47,152 nucleotides of DNA, from NCBI GenBank assembly GCA_910588635.1, contig CAJUPW010000022.1, positions 1 to 47,152 of the forward strand, read 5' to 3'. The position numbers and the translations under genes are program-made. The notes beneath the pieces are model-generated. The model ran no database searches. It saw only the letters and a list, made by a program, of their open reading frames with translations, and was not told where the DNA came from. This stretch comes from an uncultured Oscillospiraceae bacterium. GTDB lineage: Bacteria; Bacillota; Clostridia; Oscillospirales; Oscillospiraceae. Shown piece by piece: positions 22,501 to 31,201 of this stretch (positions are counted from its first letter, which is position 1; every line of letters begins with the position of its first letter).

Positions 22501-22561
22501 ATTCGCTCACGCCTCTCTTTTTCGCGGGCGCAGGAGTGCCAGCGTCCGTATTCGTTGCTGC

Positions 22562-23320
22562 TTACGCCATCCGGCCGATGTCGTTGACGGCCCGCTTGAT
22601 GATCTCATCATAAATCTGGCTCATCTGGGCGGCGCTCTGAAGGGCCCGCTGGGTGGTCATCATGCTGACCATCTCCTTCACCAGCTCCACGTTTGACCGC
22701 TCCACATACTTGTTTCGGATGGTCACGTTCTCGTTGACCTGGGCGCCCTGGCCGATAAACAGGCCGTAGGGGTTGCGCTCCAGCTCCTGGTTGTCCTCAA
22801 AGGTGAATACCCCCAGCGTACCCAGATACTCTCCGCCCTGGGTGTACAGGTTACCCCGGGTGTCCGGGTCCAGCTTGTCGGTGGGCAGCTGGATGGGGTT
22901 GCCCTCCCGGTCCAGCACCCGGCCCAGCTCGGACAGGCACAGGTAGCCCTCATTGTCCAGGGTGAAAGAGCCCGCCCGGGTGTAGGCGGTAGAGCCGTCC
23001 GCCATCCGGATGGCAAAGAAGCCCTCGCCCTGGATGCAGAAGTCCAGGGGCAGATTGGTCTCCTCCGGAGCGCCCTGAGTGAAGTCGGTATACAGGTGGT
23101 CCGGAGCCAGAATATGGGCCTGATAGGTGGGCAGCTCCTGATAGGGGGTCTTGATCTTGTTGCCGATGCGCACCGCCATCACCTCGTCGAAGGTGCGGTC
23201 GGTGTACTGCTCCGCCTTATAGCCGGCCGTGGCCACGTTGGTCATGTTGTTGGCCACCACGTCCAGCCGCCGTCCCTGAGACAGCATCCCGGAGGTAAGG
23301 TTGTAAAACCCCTTCATCAT
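22562..23320 (-). CDS. flgF: Flagellar basal-body rod protein, FlgF-type
   Basis: This is a 252-residue axial protein. The N-terminus (GFYNLTSGMLSQGRRLDVVANNMTNVATAGYKAEQ) and C-terminal helix (VERSNVELVKEMVSMMTTQRALQ) are those of the FlgF/FlgG/FlhO group. It should form part of the proximal rod between MS ring and hook. It starts 27 bases downstream of fliA and precedes a second rod gene, an arrangement like flhO-flhP of Bacillus. FlgF or FlhO naming cannot be settled from sequence alone. Confidence 0.82.
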   Translation of the reverse strand: MMKGFYNLTSGMLSQGRRLDVVANNMTNVATAGYKAEQYTDRTFDEVMAVRIGNKIKTPYQELPTYQAHILAPDHLYTDFTQGAPEETNLPLDFCIQGEGFFAIRMADGSTAYTRAGSFTLDNEGYLCLSELGRVLDREGNPIQLPTDKLDPDTRGNLYTQGGEYLGTLGVFTFEDNQELERNPYGLFIGQGAQVNENVTIRNKYVERSNVELVKEMVSMMTTQRALQSAAQMSQIYDEIIKRAVNDIGRMA

Positions 23321-23347
23321 AGCACAAAACTCCTCTCGTCTCCGGCC

Positions 23348-24169
23348 TCATTTTCTGCCGGTCAAGTACTGGTTCATATACAGCTTCAGCTTCTGAATGG
23401 CCCGGGAGTGGAGCTGGGAGATGCGGGGCTCGCTGACCTCCATCACCTGGGCAATCTCCTTCATGCTGAGATTTTTATGGTAGTAAAGGGAGATGACTGT
23501 CTGCTCGTTCTCCCGCAGAGAGGCCACCGCCTTTGTCAGAGTGTCCAGCAGCTCCTGCTGGAGCATGGCGTCCTCCGGGCGGCCGTCCTGACTGCTGTCG
23601 GGCAGCTCCGCTCCGCCGTTCAGCTCCCGGTCCTCGAAGAGCGCGTCCAAAGAGAGGACATTGCACATGGAGGAGCTGGCCAGGTCCTCCTGATACTGCC
23701 CCTGAGACACCCCCAGCCGGTCGGCCATCTCCTGATCGGTGGGGTAGCGCCCCAGCTCGGCGAACAACTCGCCGCTGGCCTGGTCGATGTCCCGGGCCTT
23801 CCGCCGCACGCTGCGGGGCACCCAGTCCTGCCGCCGGGCCAGATCGATGACCGCGCCCCGGATGCGCTTGGACACGTAAGTCTCGAATTTGATTCCCTTG
23901 TCCGGGTCAAATTTGTCCACCGCGCCGGCCAGGGTGAGCAGGCCCTCGTTGATGATATCGTCCACCTGGGCGAAGCTGGAGTACACTCCCCGCACCTGGA
24001 GGGCAATGGTCTTTACCAGCCCCGCATAGCGCATGACCAGAGGCCACTTCAGCTCCTCATTGCCGGTGCGCTTATACGTCCGCAGCAGCTCTTCGGTGGT
24101 CATGGCGTCCAGTTCCTCCGGGCTCCAGGTCAGCTTCTCCCGCCTGGCGGAGACCGCTCCCCCGGTCAT
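23348..24169 (-). CDS. fliA: Flagellar sigma factor FliA (sigma-28/SigD)
   Basis: This 273-residue sigma-70 family member of the flagellar type lacks region 1. Region 2 includes VDDIINEGLLTLAGAVDKFDPDKGIKFETYVSKRIRGAVIDLAR (about 68-112), region 3 begins after RRKARDIDQA, and region 4 is MKEIAQVMEVSEPRISQLHSRAIQKLK. It directs polymerase to late flagellar promoters; sites of this kind are visible in the window before yjfB and fliD. Its ATG overlaps the flhA stop (ATGA). The anti-sigma factor FlgM is not encoded here. Confidence 0.96.
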   Translation of the reverse strand: MTGGAVSARREKLTWSPEELDAMTTEELLRTYKRTGNEELKWPLVMRYAGLVKTIALQVRGVYSSFAQVDDIINEGLLTLAGAVDKFDPDKGIKFETYVSKRIRGAVIDLARRQDWVPRSVRRKARDIDQASGELFAELGRYPTDQEMADRLGVSQGQYQEDLASSSMCNVLSLDALFEDRELNGGAELPDSSQDGRPEDAMLQQELLDTLTKAVASLRENEQTVISLYYHKNLSMKEIAQVMEVSEPRISQLHSRAIQKLKLYMNQYLTGRK

Positions 24170-26283
24170 ACAGGGGCCGCCCTTCTCTCAGGCCTGGAGG
24201 ACGCTGGGCTCATTGTGATATTACCCAGGGACTGGATCTGCACGTCACTGGTGATCTCATTAAAGGAGAGCACATAGACGCTGGGATAGAACTGTGACAG
24301 CATCCGGCTGAGATAGATCCGGATGACCTGACTGGTGAGCACGATGGGGGTTTGGGACAAATCGCTGAACTTTTTCAGGTAGTCGGCCAGCTGGTTGACG
24401 ATGGACTGCATAAGATCGGGGCCCATAGCCAGGTAGATGCCCTGCTCGTTCTTGCTCAGCGAGGAGATAACCCGCTTCTCCACCTCGGCGTCCAATGTAA
24501 CCACACGGAGCTGGCCGTGCTCGCAGAAGCGGCGGGTGATGGTACGGCTCAGGGCCACACGGATGTTTTCGCACACCATATCCAGGTCCTTGGTGGTCAT
24601 CAGGGAATCGATGGCGGTCTCCAGAATGGTGCCCAGGTCCCGGATGGGGACGCCCTCCTTCAGCAGGTTTTTCAAGATACGCTCCAAATTGGCGTAGGAC
24701 AGCACGTTGGGAATGGCCTCGTCCACCAGCTCGGGGGCGGTCTTCTTCAGATTCTCCACCAGTTGGATGACCTCCGCCCGGCCCAGCAGCTCATAGGCGT
24801 GGCGGCGAACCACCTCGGACATATGGGTCTGCATGACGGACAGGGGGTCGATTACGGTGTAGCCGTAAATTTCGGCCATCTCCTTGTTCTCCGGCAGAAT
24901 CCACCGGGAGGGGATGCCGTAGGCGGGCTCGATGGTCTCAATGCCGTCGATTTCGCCGGCCGGGTTGGCAGGCTCCAGGGCCAGGTAGTAGTCCACCAGA
25001 ATCTCGCCCCGGGCCACCTCCTCCCCCTTGATCTTCACCACATACTGGTTGGTGCCCAGAGCGGAGGAGTCGTGGAGGCGGATGGATGGGATCACGAAGC
25101 CCATGTCCTGGGCGTACTGCCGGCGGAAAATCACGATGCGGCTGATGAGCTTGCCGCCGCTGTTCTCGTCCACCAGGGGGATCAGGCTGTAGCCGAACTC
25201 CATCTCAATGGGGTCCACGGTGAGCAGCCCGTACACGTTGTTGATGTCCTTATAGTAGTCGGTTTCGCTGGGCACGGCCAGCAGGTCGCTCTGGGCCGGC
25301 TCCTCGGACTGGAGGGCCTCCACAGTCTCCTTTCGGTCCAGCCGGCCGCTCATCAGGTAGCCCAACACGGTCAGTCCCACGCCCACGATGAGCAGCGGAA
25401 TGGTGGGTGTGCCGGGAATGAGGCCCAGGATAATCAGCACCAGGCCGGCGGTGAGGATGGCCCGGGGCTGCCGGGCAAACTGCTGAATCACATCGGTATT
25501 CAGGCTGCCCTCGGACACCGACCGGGTAACAATCATGCCGGTGGCGGTGGAGATCATCAGGGCGGGGAGCTGGGAGACCAGGCCGTCGCCGATGGTGGCG
25601 ATGGAGTAGGTGCTGGCCACGGTGGCCAGGTCACCCACACCGTTCATGGAGCCGATAATGATGCCGCCAATGAGGTTGATGGCGGTGATAATCAGGGACA
25701 TGGTGGCGTCGCCCTTGACAATCTTGGTGGCGCCGTCCATGGCGCCGTAGAAGTCGGCCTCCCGCTGAATTTTACTCCGGCGCTCCCGTGCCTGCTGCTC
25801 GTTGATCAGGCCGGAGGAGAGGTCGGCGTCAATGGCCATCTGCTTGCCGGGCATGGCGTCCAGGGTGAAGCGGGCGGCCACCTCGGCCACGCGCTCGGCG
25901 CCCTTAGTGATGACGATGAACTGCACCAGCACGATGATGAAGAAGATGATGATGCCCAGCACCACATTCCCCTGGGTAATCAGCTGGCCGAAGGTCCGGA
26001 TGACCGCCGTGCCCACCTCGCCGGAGCCGTCGTAGCTGAGGATGGACCGGGTGGTGGATACGTTCAGACCCAGACGGAACAGGGTGGTAATCAGCAGCAG
26101 GGAGGGGAAAATGGAAAATTCCAACGCCTCTGAGATCGTCATGGTGACCATCAGGATCACGATGGACAGAGAAATATTGATGATAATCAGAATATCAAGC
26201 AAGCTCTCATCCAAGGGAACAATCAGGAACATGACGATGACCACGACCATGAGGGCTATGCTGTTTTGAAAAATCCGCCGCAT
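24166..26283 (-). CDS. flhA: Flagellar export gate protein FlhA
   Basis: This 705-residue FlhA has eight or so membrane helices in the first ~330 residues, then a soluble export-gate domain. The cytoplasmic FHIPEP loop is well conserved (RFTLDAMPGKQMAIDADLSSG near 140-160). It forms the nonameric ring of the flagellar type III export gate that docks chaperone-substrate complexes. Size matches the family. It overlaps fliA by four bases. In many relatives flhF and flhG lie between flhA and fliA; here nothing does. Confidence 0.97.
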   Translation of the reverse strand: MRRIFQNSIALMVVVIVMFLIVPLDESLLDILIIINISLSIVILMVTMTISEALEFSIFPSLLLITTLFRLGLNVSTTRSILSYDGSGEVGTAVIRTFGQLITQGNVVLGIIIFFIIVLVQFIVITKGAERVAEVAARFTLDAMPGKQMAIDADLSSGLINEQQARERRSKIQREADFYGAMDGATKIVKGDATMSLIITAINLIGGIIIGSMNGVGDLATVASTYSIATIGDGLVSQLPALMISTATGMIVTRSVSEGSLNTDVIQQFARQPRAILTAGLVLIILGLIPGTPTIPLLIVGVGLTVLGYLMSGRLDRKETVEALQSEEPAQSDLLAVPSETDYYKDINNVYGLLTVDPIEMEFGYSLIPLVDENSGGKLISRIVIFRRQYAQDMGFVIPSIRLHDSSALGTNQYVVKIKGEEVARGEILVDYYLALEPANPAGEIDGIETIEPAYGIPSRWILPENKEMAEIYGYTVIDPLSVMQTHMSEVVRRHAYELLGRAEVIQLVENLKKTAPELVDEAIPNVLSYANLERILKNLLKEGVPIRDLGTILETAIDSLMTTKDLDMVCENIRVALSRTITRRFCEHGQLRVVTLDAEVEKRVISSLSKNEQGIYLAMGPDLMQSIVNQLADYLKKFSDLSQTPIVLTSQVIRIYLSRMLSQFYPSVYVLSFNEITSDVQIQSLGNITMSPASSRPERRAAPV

Positions 26284-26343
26284 GGTGTCATCCTTTCCTG
26301 AGAGCTTGTCAAAACGCCCTTGCGGGCCTTGTTATCGAATTCA

Positions 26344-27405
26344 TTAAATGTTCTGGTCCAGCTTAAGGACGTAAACCAGAACCTCAGCCACCGGGCCGTA
26401 GAGCTCGGGGGGAATCTCCCGGTCCAGCTTGGTGGATGCGTAGAGAGAGCGGGCCAGGGGCACGTTCTCCACCACGGAGACGCCGTTCTCCTCGGCCACC
26501 TGGACGATCCGGAGGGCCAGCTCATCCATACCCTTGGCCAGAACCACCGGGGCGTTGTCCTGATCCGGCTTGTACCGCATGGCCACGGCGAAGTGGGTAG
26601 GGTTGCGGATAACTACATCGGCGCCGGGCACCTGCTGCATCATGCGCTGCTGGGCCCGCTGACGCTGGATTTGCTTGATCTTGCCCTTGACCTGAGGATC
26701 GCCTTCTGTCTGTTTATACTCCTCCTTGATCTCCTGCTTGGACATCTTCAGCTGGCGTTCGTAGTCCCACCACTGGTAGAGGTAGTCAAAGAAGGCCAAC
26801 ACGGCAAACGCGACGGCAATCTGAATCACCAGCGTGACGCTCTCCTGAAAGAAGATGCCGCAGGATTGGGACAGCTCCATATCCAAAAAGCGGCTGAATC
26901 CCAGCGCGGCCTTTTGAAAGTAGTTGTAAATCAGTACCAGCAGGATGGTAATTTTCAGAATGCCTTTAAAAGCCTCGATGATGCTGCGCAAGGAAAACAG
27001 CCGTTTAAAGCCCTGAAGGGGGTTGATCCGGCTGAATTTCGGCTTGATGGACTCGCCGGCCACCAGCATCTTGGTCTGGAAGAATGTGACGCCCACGGCC
27101 AGCAAGGCGGTGACCGCCAGAAAGGGGCCGGCCATGACCACAAAGCTCAGGATCACCTGCTTCAGCAGCTCCTTGAGCACGCCGGAAGTTACTCCGGACA
27201 CACCGCCGGCCGCGTAGGAAAAGCAGAGGTTCAGCAAGCCCTTGATCTGCTCCAGAAAAAGGCCGCTCATAATCTGGACCATAAACAGGCTGCCGATCAG
27301 GGTAGCCACAGCCACGGCATCCTTGCTCATCAGGACATTACCTTTTTTTCGTTCGTCCCGTCGCTTTTTTGGTGTTGCCTTTTCGGTCTTGGAGTCGCCG
27401 GCCAT
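26344..27405 (-). CDS. flhB: Flagellar export switch protein FlhB
   Basis: This 353-residue FlhB has four membrane helices, followed by a cytoplasmic domain with the autocleavage motif Asn268-Pro269-Thr270-His271 (NPTHFAVAMRY). Cleavage between Asn and Pro is needed for switching export from hook to filament substrates, together with FliK. The N-terminal SKTEKATPKKRRDERKKGNV is the usual basic start. ATG at 27405 follows AAGGGGGG. It lies between fliR and flhA. Confidence 0.97.
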   Translation of the reverse strand: MAGDSKTEKATPKKRRDERKKGNVLMSKDAVAVATLIGSLFMVQIMSGLFLEQIKGLLNLCFSYAAGGVSGVTSGVLKELLKQVILSFVVMAGPFLAVTALLAVGVTFFQTKMLVAGESIKPKFSRINPLQGFKRLFSLRSIIEAFKGILKITILLVLIYNYFQKAALGFSRFLDMELSQSCGIFFQESVTLVIQIAVAFAVLAFFDYLYQWWDYERQLKMSKQEIKEEYKQTEGDPQVKGKIKQIQRQRAQQRMMQQVPGADVVIRNPTHFAVAMRYKPDQDNAPVVLAKGMDELALRIVQVAEENGVSVVENVPLARSLYASTKLDREIPPELYGPVAEVLVYVLKLDQNI

Positions 27406-27442
27406 GGAGTGATCCCCCCTTTGTCAGCCGCGTTTACCCAGG

Positions 27443-28207
27443 TCAGCCCGACATAAGGGGCAGTATCTCCTGGAGAGACACCAGCATCTGGGTCTCGGCC
27501 TCCAGCAGAAACTGACTGAAGGGAAAGAGCATCAGCATAATCAGCACCAGGCCGATAATCACCTTCAGCTCAATATTGATAGCAAAGACGTTGATTTGCG
27601 GGATGGCCTTCATCAAAATACCCATCCCCACCTGGCCCATCAGCTCGGCCGCCAGAACGGGCATGGCCAGCTTGATGCCCAACAGGGTACAGTCCACAAA
27701 AATCTGGATTACGGCCCCGTAAAGGTTCTCCCCCAGCGCCGCCGTCCCGAAGGGAACCACCCGCCCTGAGGCCAGGAAAATCCGAATCAGCGTGTGGTGG
27801 CCGTTGGCCGCGAAGAACAGCAGGGACATCAGCACGTTAAGCAGCGTGGAGGTGGCCGTCACCTGGATGCCCGAAGCCGGGTCATAGGTGGAGGCCATGG
27901 ACAGACCCATCTGCATGTCAATGACCGATCCGGCCATCATGGGGATGTAGAAAAACAAGTTCACAATCAGGCCCAGTATATAGCCCAAAAACAGCTCCAT
28001 CCCGAACATCAGGGCCAGCCCCAGCAGAGTGGATGGCGTCTCAACGCTTACCGGCGTGATGAAAAAGGCGCTCAGAGACAGCAGCAGGATCAGCCCGCCC
28101 TTCACCATGTTGGGAATCCCCCGCCGGCCCAGCAGAGGATTAAAAGCCACACAGCCCGTCATCCGGGCGGTAATCAGCAGAAACAAGGTAAGCGCGTTCC
28201 AAAACAA
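27443..28207 (-). CDS. fliR: Flagellar export gate protein FliR
   Basis: This is a 254-residue integral membrane protein with about six hydrophobic helices and the early motif ITARMTGCVAFNPLLGRRGIPN. It completes the FliP-FliQ-FliR export pore. The start is TTG at 28207 with GGAGG 8 bases upstream; no ATG gives a better fit. The size is normal for the family. Confidence 0.94.
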   Translation of the reverse strand: MFWNALTLFLLITARMTGCVAFNPLLGRRGIPNMVKGGLILLLSLSAFFITPVSVETPSTLLGLALMFGMELFLGYILGLIVNLFFYIPMMAGSVIDMQMGLSMASTYDPASGIQVTATSTLLNVLMSLLFFAANGHHTLIRIFLASGRVVPFGTAALGENLYGAVIQIFVDCTLLGIKLAMPVLAAELMGQVGMGILMKAIPQINVFAINIELKVIIGLVLIMLMLFPFSQFLLEAETQMLVSLQEILPLMSG

Positions 28208-28229
28208 GGGCGGTCCCTCCTCTCGTCCG

Positions 28230-28493
28230 TCAGACGCCGACCATCAGCTCGAAGAGCCCCCTGGTATAGTCCAGCAAGGTCTCCATCATCCAGCCGCCGC
28301 CGACCAGAAGGACCAGAATCACCACAATCAGCTTGAGGATAAAGCCCAGGGTCTGCTCATGAATCTGGGTGACCGCCTGGAAAATGGCAACCAGCACGCC
28401 AACCGCCATACTCAAAATCAGCATAGGTCCGCCCAGCTGGATAGCGACCCAAACGCCCTCCCGCATGATCCGGGTAACAACACTTGTATCCAT
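28230..28493 (-). CDS. fliQ: Flagellar export gate protein FliQ
   Basis: This 87-residue protein has two membrane helices and typical FliQ spacing (GVWVAIQLGGPMLILSMAVG; FQAVTQIHEQTLGFILKL). It forms part of the export pore with FliP and FliR. Its ribosome binding site overlaps the fliP stop codon, so translation follows fliP closely. Confidence 0.95.
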   Translation of the reverse strand: MDTSVVTRIMREGVWVAIQLGGPMLILSMAVGVLVAIFQAVTQIHEQTLGFILKLIVVILVLLVGGGWMMETLLDYTRGLFELMVGV

Positions 28494-28502
28494 ACGCCCT
28501 CC

Positions 28503-29177
28503 TTACCCAAGGCCGAAGCCCCGCACCAGCGTGGAGAACAGCAGCTGCCACCCGTCCAGCAGGATAAACAGCAGCAGCTTGAAGGGAGTGGAGATCATGG
28601 ACGGCGGGAGCATGACCATACCCATGGACATCAGGGTGGAGGCCACCACCATGTCGATGAGCATGAAGGGGATATAGAGCAGAAACCCAATAAAAAATGC
28701 CTGCTTCAGCTCACTGGTGATAAAGGCGGGAATAATGACCGTAAGGGGCAGGTCCTGGGTCGCCTCCTCCGTCTCAGGGATGGGGGTGCCCGACATGTTG
28801 CAGTACAGCTCCATGCTCTCCACTCTGGTCCACCTTATCATAAACCGCTTCAGCGGAACCTGAGCCCGCTGAAAAAACTCCTCCTGAGTGATCTCCTCCT
28901 CCTGATAGGGCTGGAAGGCCTCCTCATTGATGGCGGAGAGGGTCGGACTCATGGTGAACAGGGTGAGAATCAGGGCCATGCCCACAAGCACCATGTTGGG
29001 CGGGGTCTGCTGAGTGCCCATGGCGCTGCGCAGGAAGGAGAACACCACCACATACCTGGTAAAGGAGGTCATCATGATGATGAGCGAAGGCAGAAGCATC
29101 ATGATAGTGGTAAGCAGCAGAATCTCCAGCGCCTGCACGCTCTCCCCGTTTACATTAATCAGTGCGTCGGTAGGCAT
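28503..29177 (-). CDS. fliP: Flagellar export gate protein FliP
   Basis: This 224-residue FliP contains the family signatures MMLLPSLIIMMTSFTRYVVVF, GTQQTPPNMVLVGMALILTLF and, near the end, PFMLIDMVVASTLMSMGMVMLPP. Its N-terminus (PTDALINVNGESVQALEI) lacks a clear cleavable signal peptide. It pairs with FliQ and FliR to form the export pore. Its start follows GAGGTGA. Confidence 0.96.
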   Translation of the reverse strand: MPTDALINVNGESVQALEILLLTTIMMLLPSLIIMMTSFTRYVVVFSFLRSAMGTQQTPPNMVLVGMALILTLFTMSPTLSAINEEAFQPYQEEEITQEEFFQRAQVPLKRFMIRWTRVESMELYCNMSGTPIPETEEATQDLPLTVIIPAFITSELKQAFFIGFLLYIPFMLIDMVVASTLMSMGMVMLPPSMISTPFKLLLFILLDGWQLLFSTLVRGFGLG

Positions 29178-29214
29178 TCTTCTTCACCTCGCTTCGCTGC
29201 CCCGGCAGGTCAAT

Positions 29215-29571
29215 CTATTTTTTCTCTCTCAGCCGCCGCAGCAGGGCCAGGAATTCCGCAGGCTTCTCAGGAGCGCCGGAGGGCGCGGGAGGGTTCCAGT
29301 TCTCTCCCTCCTCCGCCGTCAGCTCGGATAGTAAGGTCAGCCCCCCCGGGGCGCTGCCCAGCAGCAGATACCGCTCGCCCGCCCGGATCAGCAGAATTGC
29401 CCGGTCCCGGTCCAGATTGGTCCGGTCCAGCACCTCAATGCGCCCGCTGCCGCCAAATCCGGCGAAGCCGCCGCCCAGATTTTTCCCCGCCCAGCGGGTA
29501 AAAATCCAGGCCCCGGCCAGCACCAGAAGGACAGCGGCCAACAGGCCGACCGCGGAGAGAAGAGGCCCCAT
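29215..29571 (-). CDS. fliO: Flagellar assembly protein FliO
   Basis: This 118-residue protein has one N-terminal membrane helix (about 4-26, LLSAVGLLAAVLLVLAGAWIF) and a small cytoplasmic domain with IEVLDRTNLDRDRAILLIRAGERYLLLG, the pattern of the FliO/FliZ family. It assists FliP assembly. It starts 4 bases after cheY with only a weak ribosome binding site, suggesting coupling. Sequence conservation is low in this family; the position before fliP supports the name. Confidence 0.88.
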   Translation of the reverse strand: MGPLLSAVGLLAAVLLVLAGAWIFTRWAGKNLGGGFAGFGGSGRIEVLDRTNLDRDRAILLIRAGERYLLLGSAPGGLTLLSELTAEEGENWNPPAPSGAPEKPAEFLALLRRLREKK

Positions 29572-29575
29572 GAAC

Positions 29576-29941
29576 TCAGGGCTCGCCTACGATGGAGGTG
29601 ACGGTTTTCAGCACTCGCTCGGGCTTGAAGGGCTTGACGATGAAGTCCTTGGCGCCGGAGCGGATGGCGTCGATGACCATGGTCTCCTGGCCCATGGCGG
29701 AGCACATGACCACATTGGCGCCCGGGTCGGAGGCGCGGATGGCCTTGAGGGCCTCCAGGCCGTCCATGTTGGGCATGGTGATGTCCATGAGCACCAGGTC
29801 GGGCTTGATCTCGTTGTACTTCTCCACCGCGATGGCGCCGTCCTCCGCCTCGTAAATCTCGGTGTAGCCGGCCTTGGTCAGAGTGTCCTTAATCACCTTG
29901 CGCATAAAAGCAGCGTCGTCAGCAGTAAGAATCTTAGCCAT
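29576..29941 (-). CDS. cheY: Chemotaxis response regulator CheY
   Basis: This 121-residue single-domain receiver has acidic residues Asp8-Asp9, phospho-acceptor Asp53 (LMDITMPNMDG), the conserved Thr/Ser in CSAMGQ and Lys in VKPFKPERV. CheY-P carries the signal from CheA to the switch proteins FliM and FliY, whose genes lie directly upstream. ATG at 29941 follows AAAGGATGG. The short AT-rich gap in front (29942-29999) might hold a weak internal promoter, but none is clear. Confidence 0.96.
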   Translation of the reverse strand: MAKILTADDAAFMRKVIKDTLTKAGYTEIYEAEDGAIAVEKYNEIKPDLVLMDITMPNMDGLEALKAIRASDPGANVVMCSAMGQETMVIDAIRSGAKDFIVKPFKPERVLKTVTSIVGEP

Positions 29942-29999
29942 AGTTTACCATCCTTTTTTCATATACTTAATTTTTGATGTGATAATATGGATAAGGGCC

Positions 30000-31181
30000 T
30001 CAGCCCTGGGTCAGCTCGTTGATATCCGGCTTTTGCAGGATTTCGGTGATGCGGATGCCGAAGTTGTCGTCGATCACCACCACGTCGCCCTTGGCGATAC
30101 ACTGCCCGTTGACCAGCAGGTCAACCTGGTCGCCGGCCAACTTGTCCAGAACCACCAGAGACCCCTTGGAGAAGGACAGGATATCCTGAATCTTCCGCCT
30201 GGTCCGGCCGATCTCCACTGCCACCTCCAGGGAGACGGACAGGATCAGGTCCAGATTGTCCTTCTGCTCCTGGTTGAGCCGGTTGTCGGCGGCCAGCTCG
30301 CGCATCTTGGGCTGCGCCGCGTTGATAACCTTGGGCTCAGGCTGGGGCGGATACATGGGATAAGGCGGATAGGGATATGGGTACTGGCCCGCCGGGGGCA
30401 TCTGTCCGTAGGGGGGATAGCCGGGGTAGCCGGGCGCCTCCCCGCCCGCCGGGGGCATCCCGGGAGGAGCGGCCGCAGGCGCGGGGGCCGGGGCCGCGGG
30501 AGCGGCAGCCGGGGCGGCGGGGGCAGGAGCCGCAGGTGCGGGAGCCGGCGCGGGGGCCGGGGCCGGAGCGGGCTCCGGCTCCTCCACGTCCAGTCCGAAG
30601 CCGGCAATCAGCTCCTTGGCCAGCTCCACCGACATGACGTTCATGAACTCGCTGTCGATCACGTCCTCAATCCGCAGATTGAAGCGGACCACCACCACCG
30701 GGCCGTGGGTGACGGGGAAGTGCTCCTCCTTCACCTTGTCCAGATCGTCCAGCTCAAAGGATTCGGGGGTGGAGATGTTCACCATCCGGCCCAGCAGGTC
30801 GGACAGGGCCGTGGCAGAGGAGCCCATCATCTGGTTCATGACCTCGCACACGGCGCTGACGGACAGCTCGTTGAGCTCAAACTCCTCGTCGGGGGTCTCG
30901 GTACCCAGAAGAATGTCTACAATCGCCTTCACGTCGCTGCGCTTGAGAAGCATGATGTTGCTGCCCTCCAGGCCGCACACATACTTGATCTCCACGCCGA
31001 CCGCCGGCTCAATCTTCCCCAGGGCAAAATCCTCCGCGTTGACAATGCTCACCGTGGGCGTTGTGATATCCACCCGGTGATCCAACATATTTGACGCCGC
31101 GGTAGCCGAGGAGCCCAGGCTGATGTTCATGATCTCCCCGATGGCGTCTATTTCCATCGGGTTAAAAATAATATCTTCCAT
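30000..31181 (-). CDS. fliY: Flagellar switch phosphatase FliY (CheC-like plus FliN domain)
   Basis: This 393-residue protein has a CheC-type domain (1-200) with two intact phosphatase motifs (Glu16/Asn19 and Glu113/Asn116), then a long Ala-Pro then Pro-Gly-Tyr linker (about 205-285), then a FliN/SpoA domain (about 310-388, KGSLVVLDKLAGDQVDLLVNGQCIAKGDVVVI). It would be part of the C-ring and dephosphorylate CheY-P at the motor. Unlike Bacillus FliY it begins directly with the CheC domain (MEDIIFNPMEIDAIGEIMN) and lacks the N-terminal LSQDEIDALL peptide that binds CheY-P. It starts 21 bases after fliM with GGAG upstream. Confidence 0.95.
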   Translation of the reverse strand: MEDIIFNPMEIDAIGEIMNISLGSSATAASNMLDHRVDITTPTVSIVNAEDFALGKIEPAVGVEIKYVCGLEGSNIMLLKRSDVKAIVDILLGTETPDEEFELNELSVSAVCEVMNQMMGSSATALSDLLGRMVNISTPESFELDDLDKVKEEHFPVTHGPVVVVRFNLRIEDVIDSEFMNVMSVELAKELIAGFGLDVEEPEPAPAPAPAPAPAPAAPAPAAPAAAPAAPAPAPAAAPPGMPPAGGEAPGYPGYPPYGQMPPAGQYPYPYPPYPMYPPQPEPKVINAAQPKMRELAADNRLNQEQKDNLDLILSVSLEVAVEIGRTRRKIQDILSFSKGSLVVLDKLAGDQVDLLVNGQCIAKGDVVVIDDNFGIRITEILQKPDINELTQG

Positions 31182-31201
31182 CCAGATTCGCTCCTTCTCG
31201 C

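Noticed and set aside
24352..26133. A 593-residue plus-strand ORF opposite flhA
   Set aside because: Same reason: Gly/His/Gln-rich antisense frame of a conserved gene.
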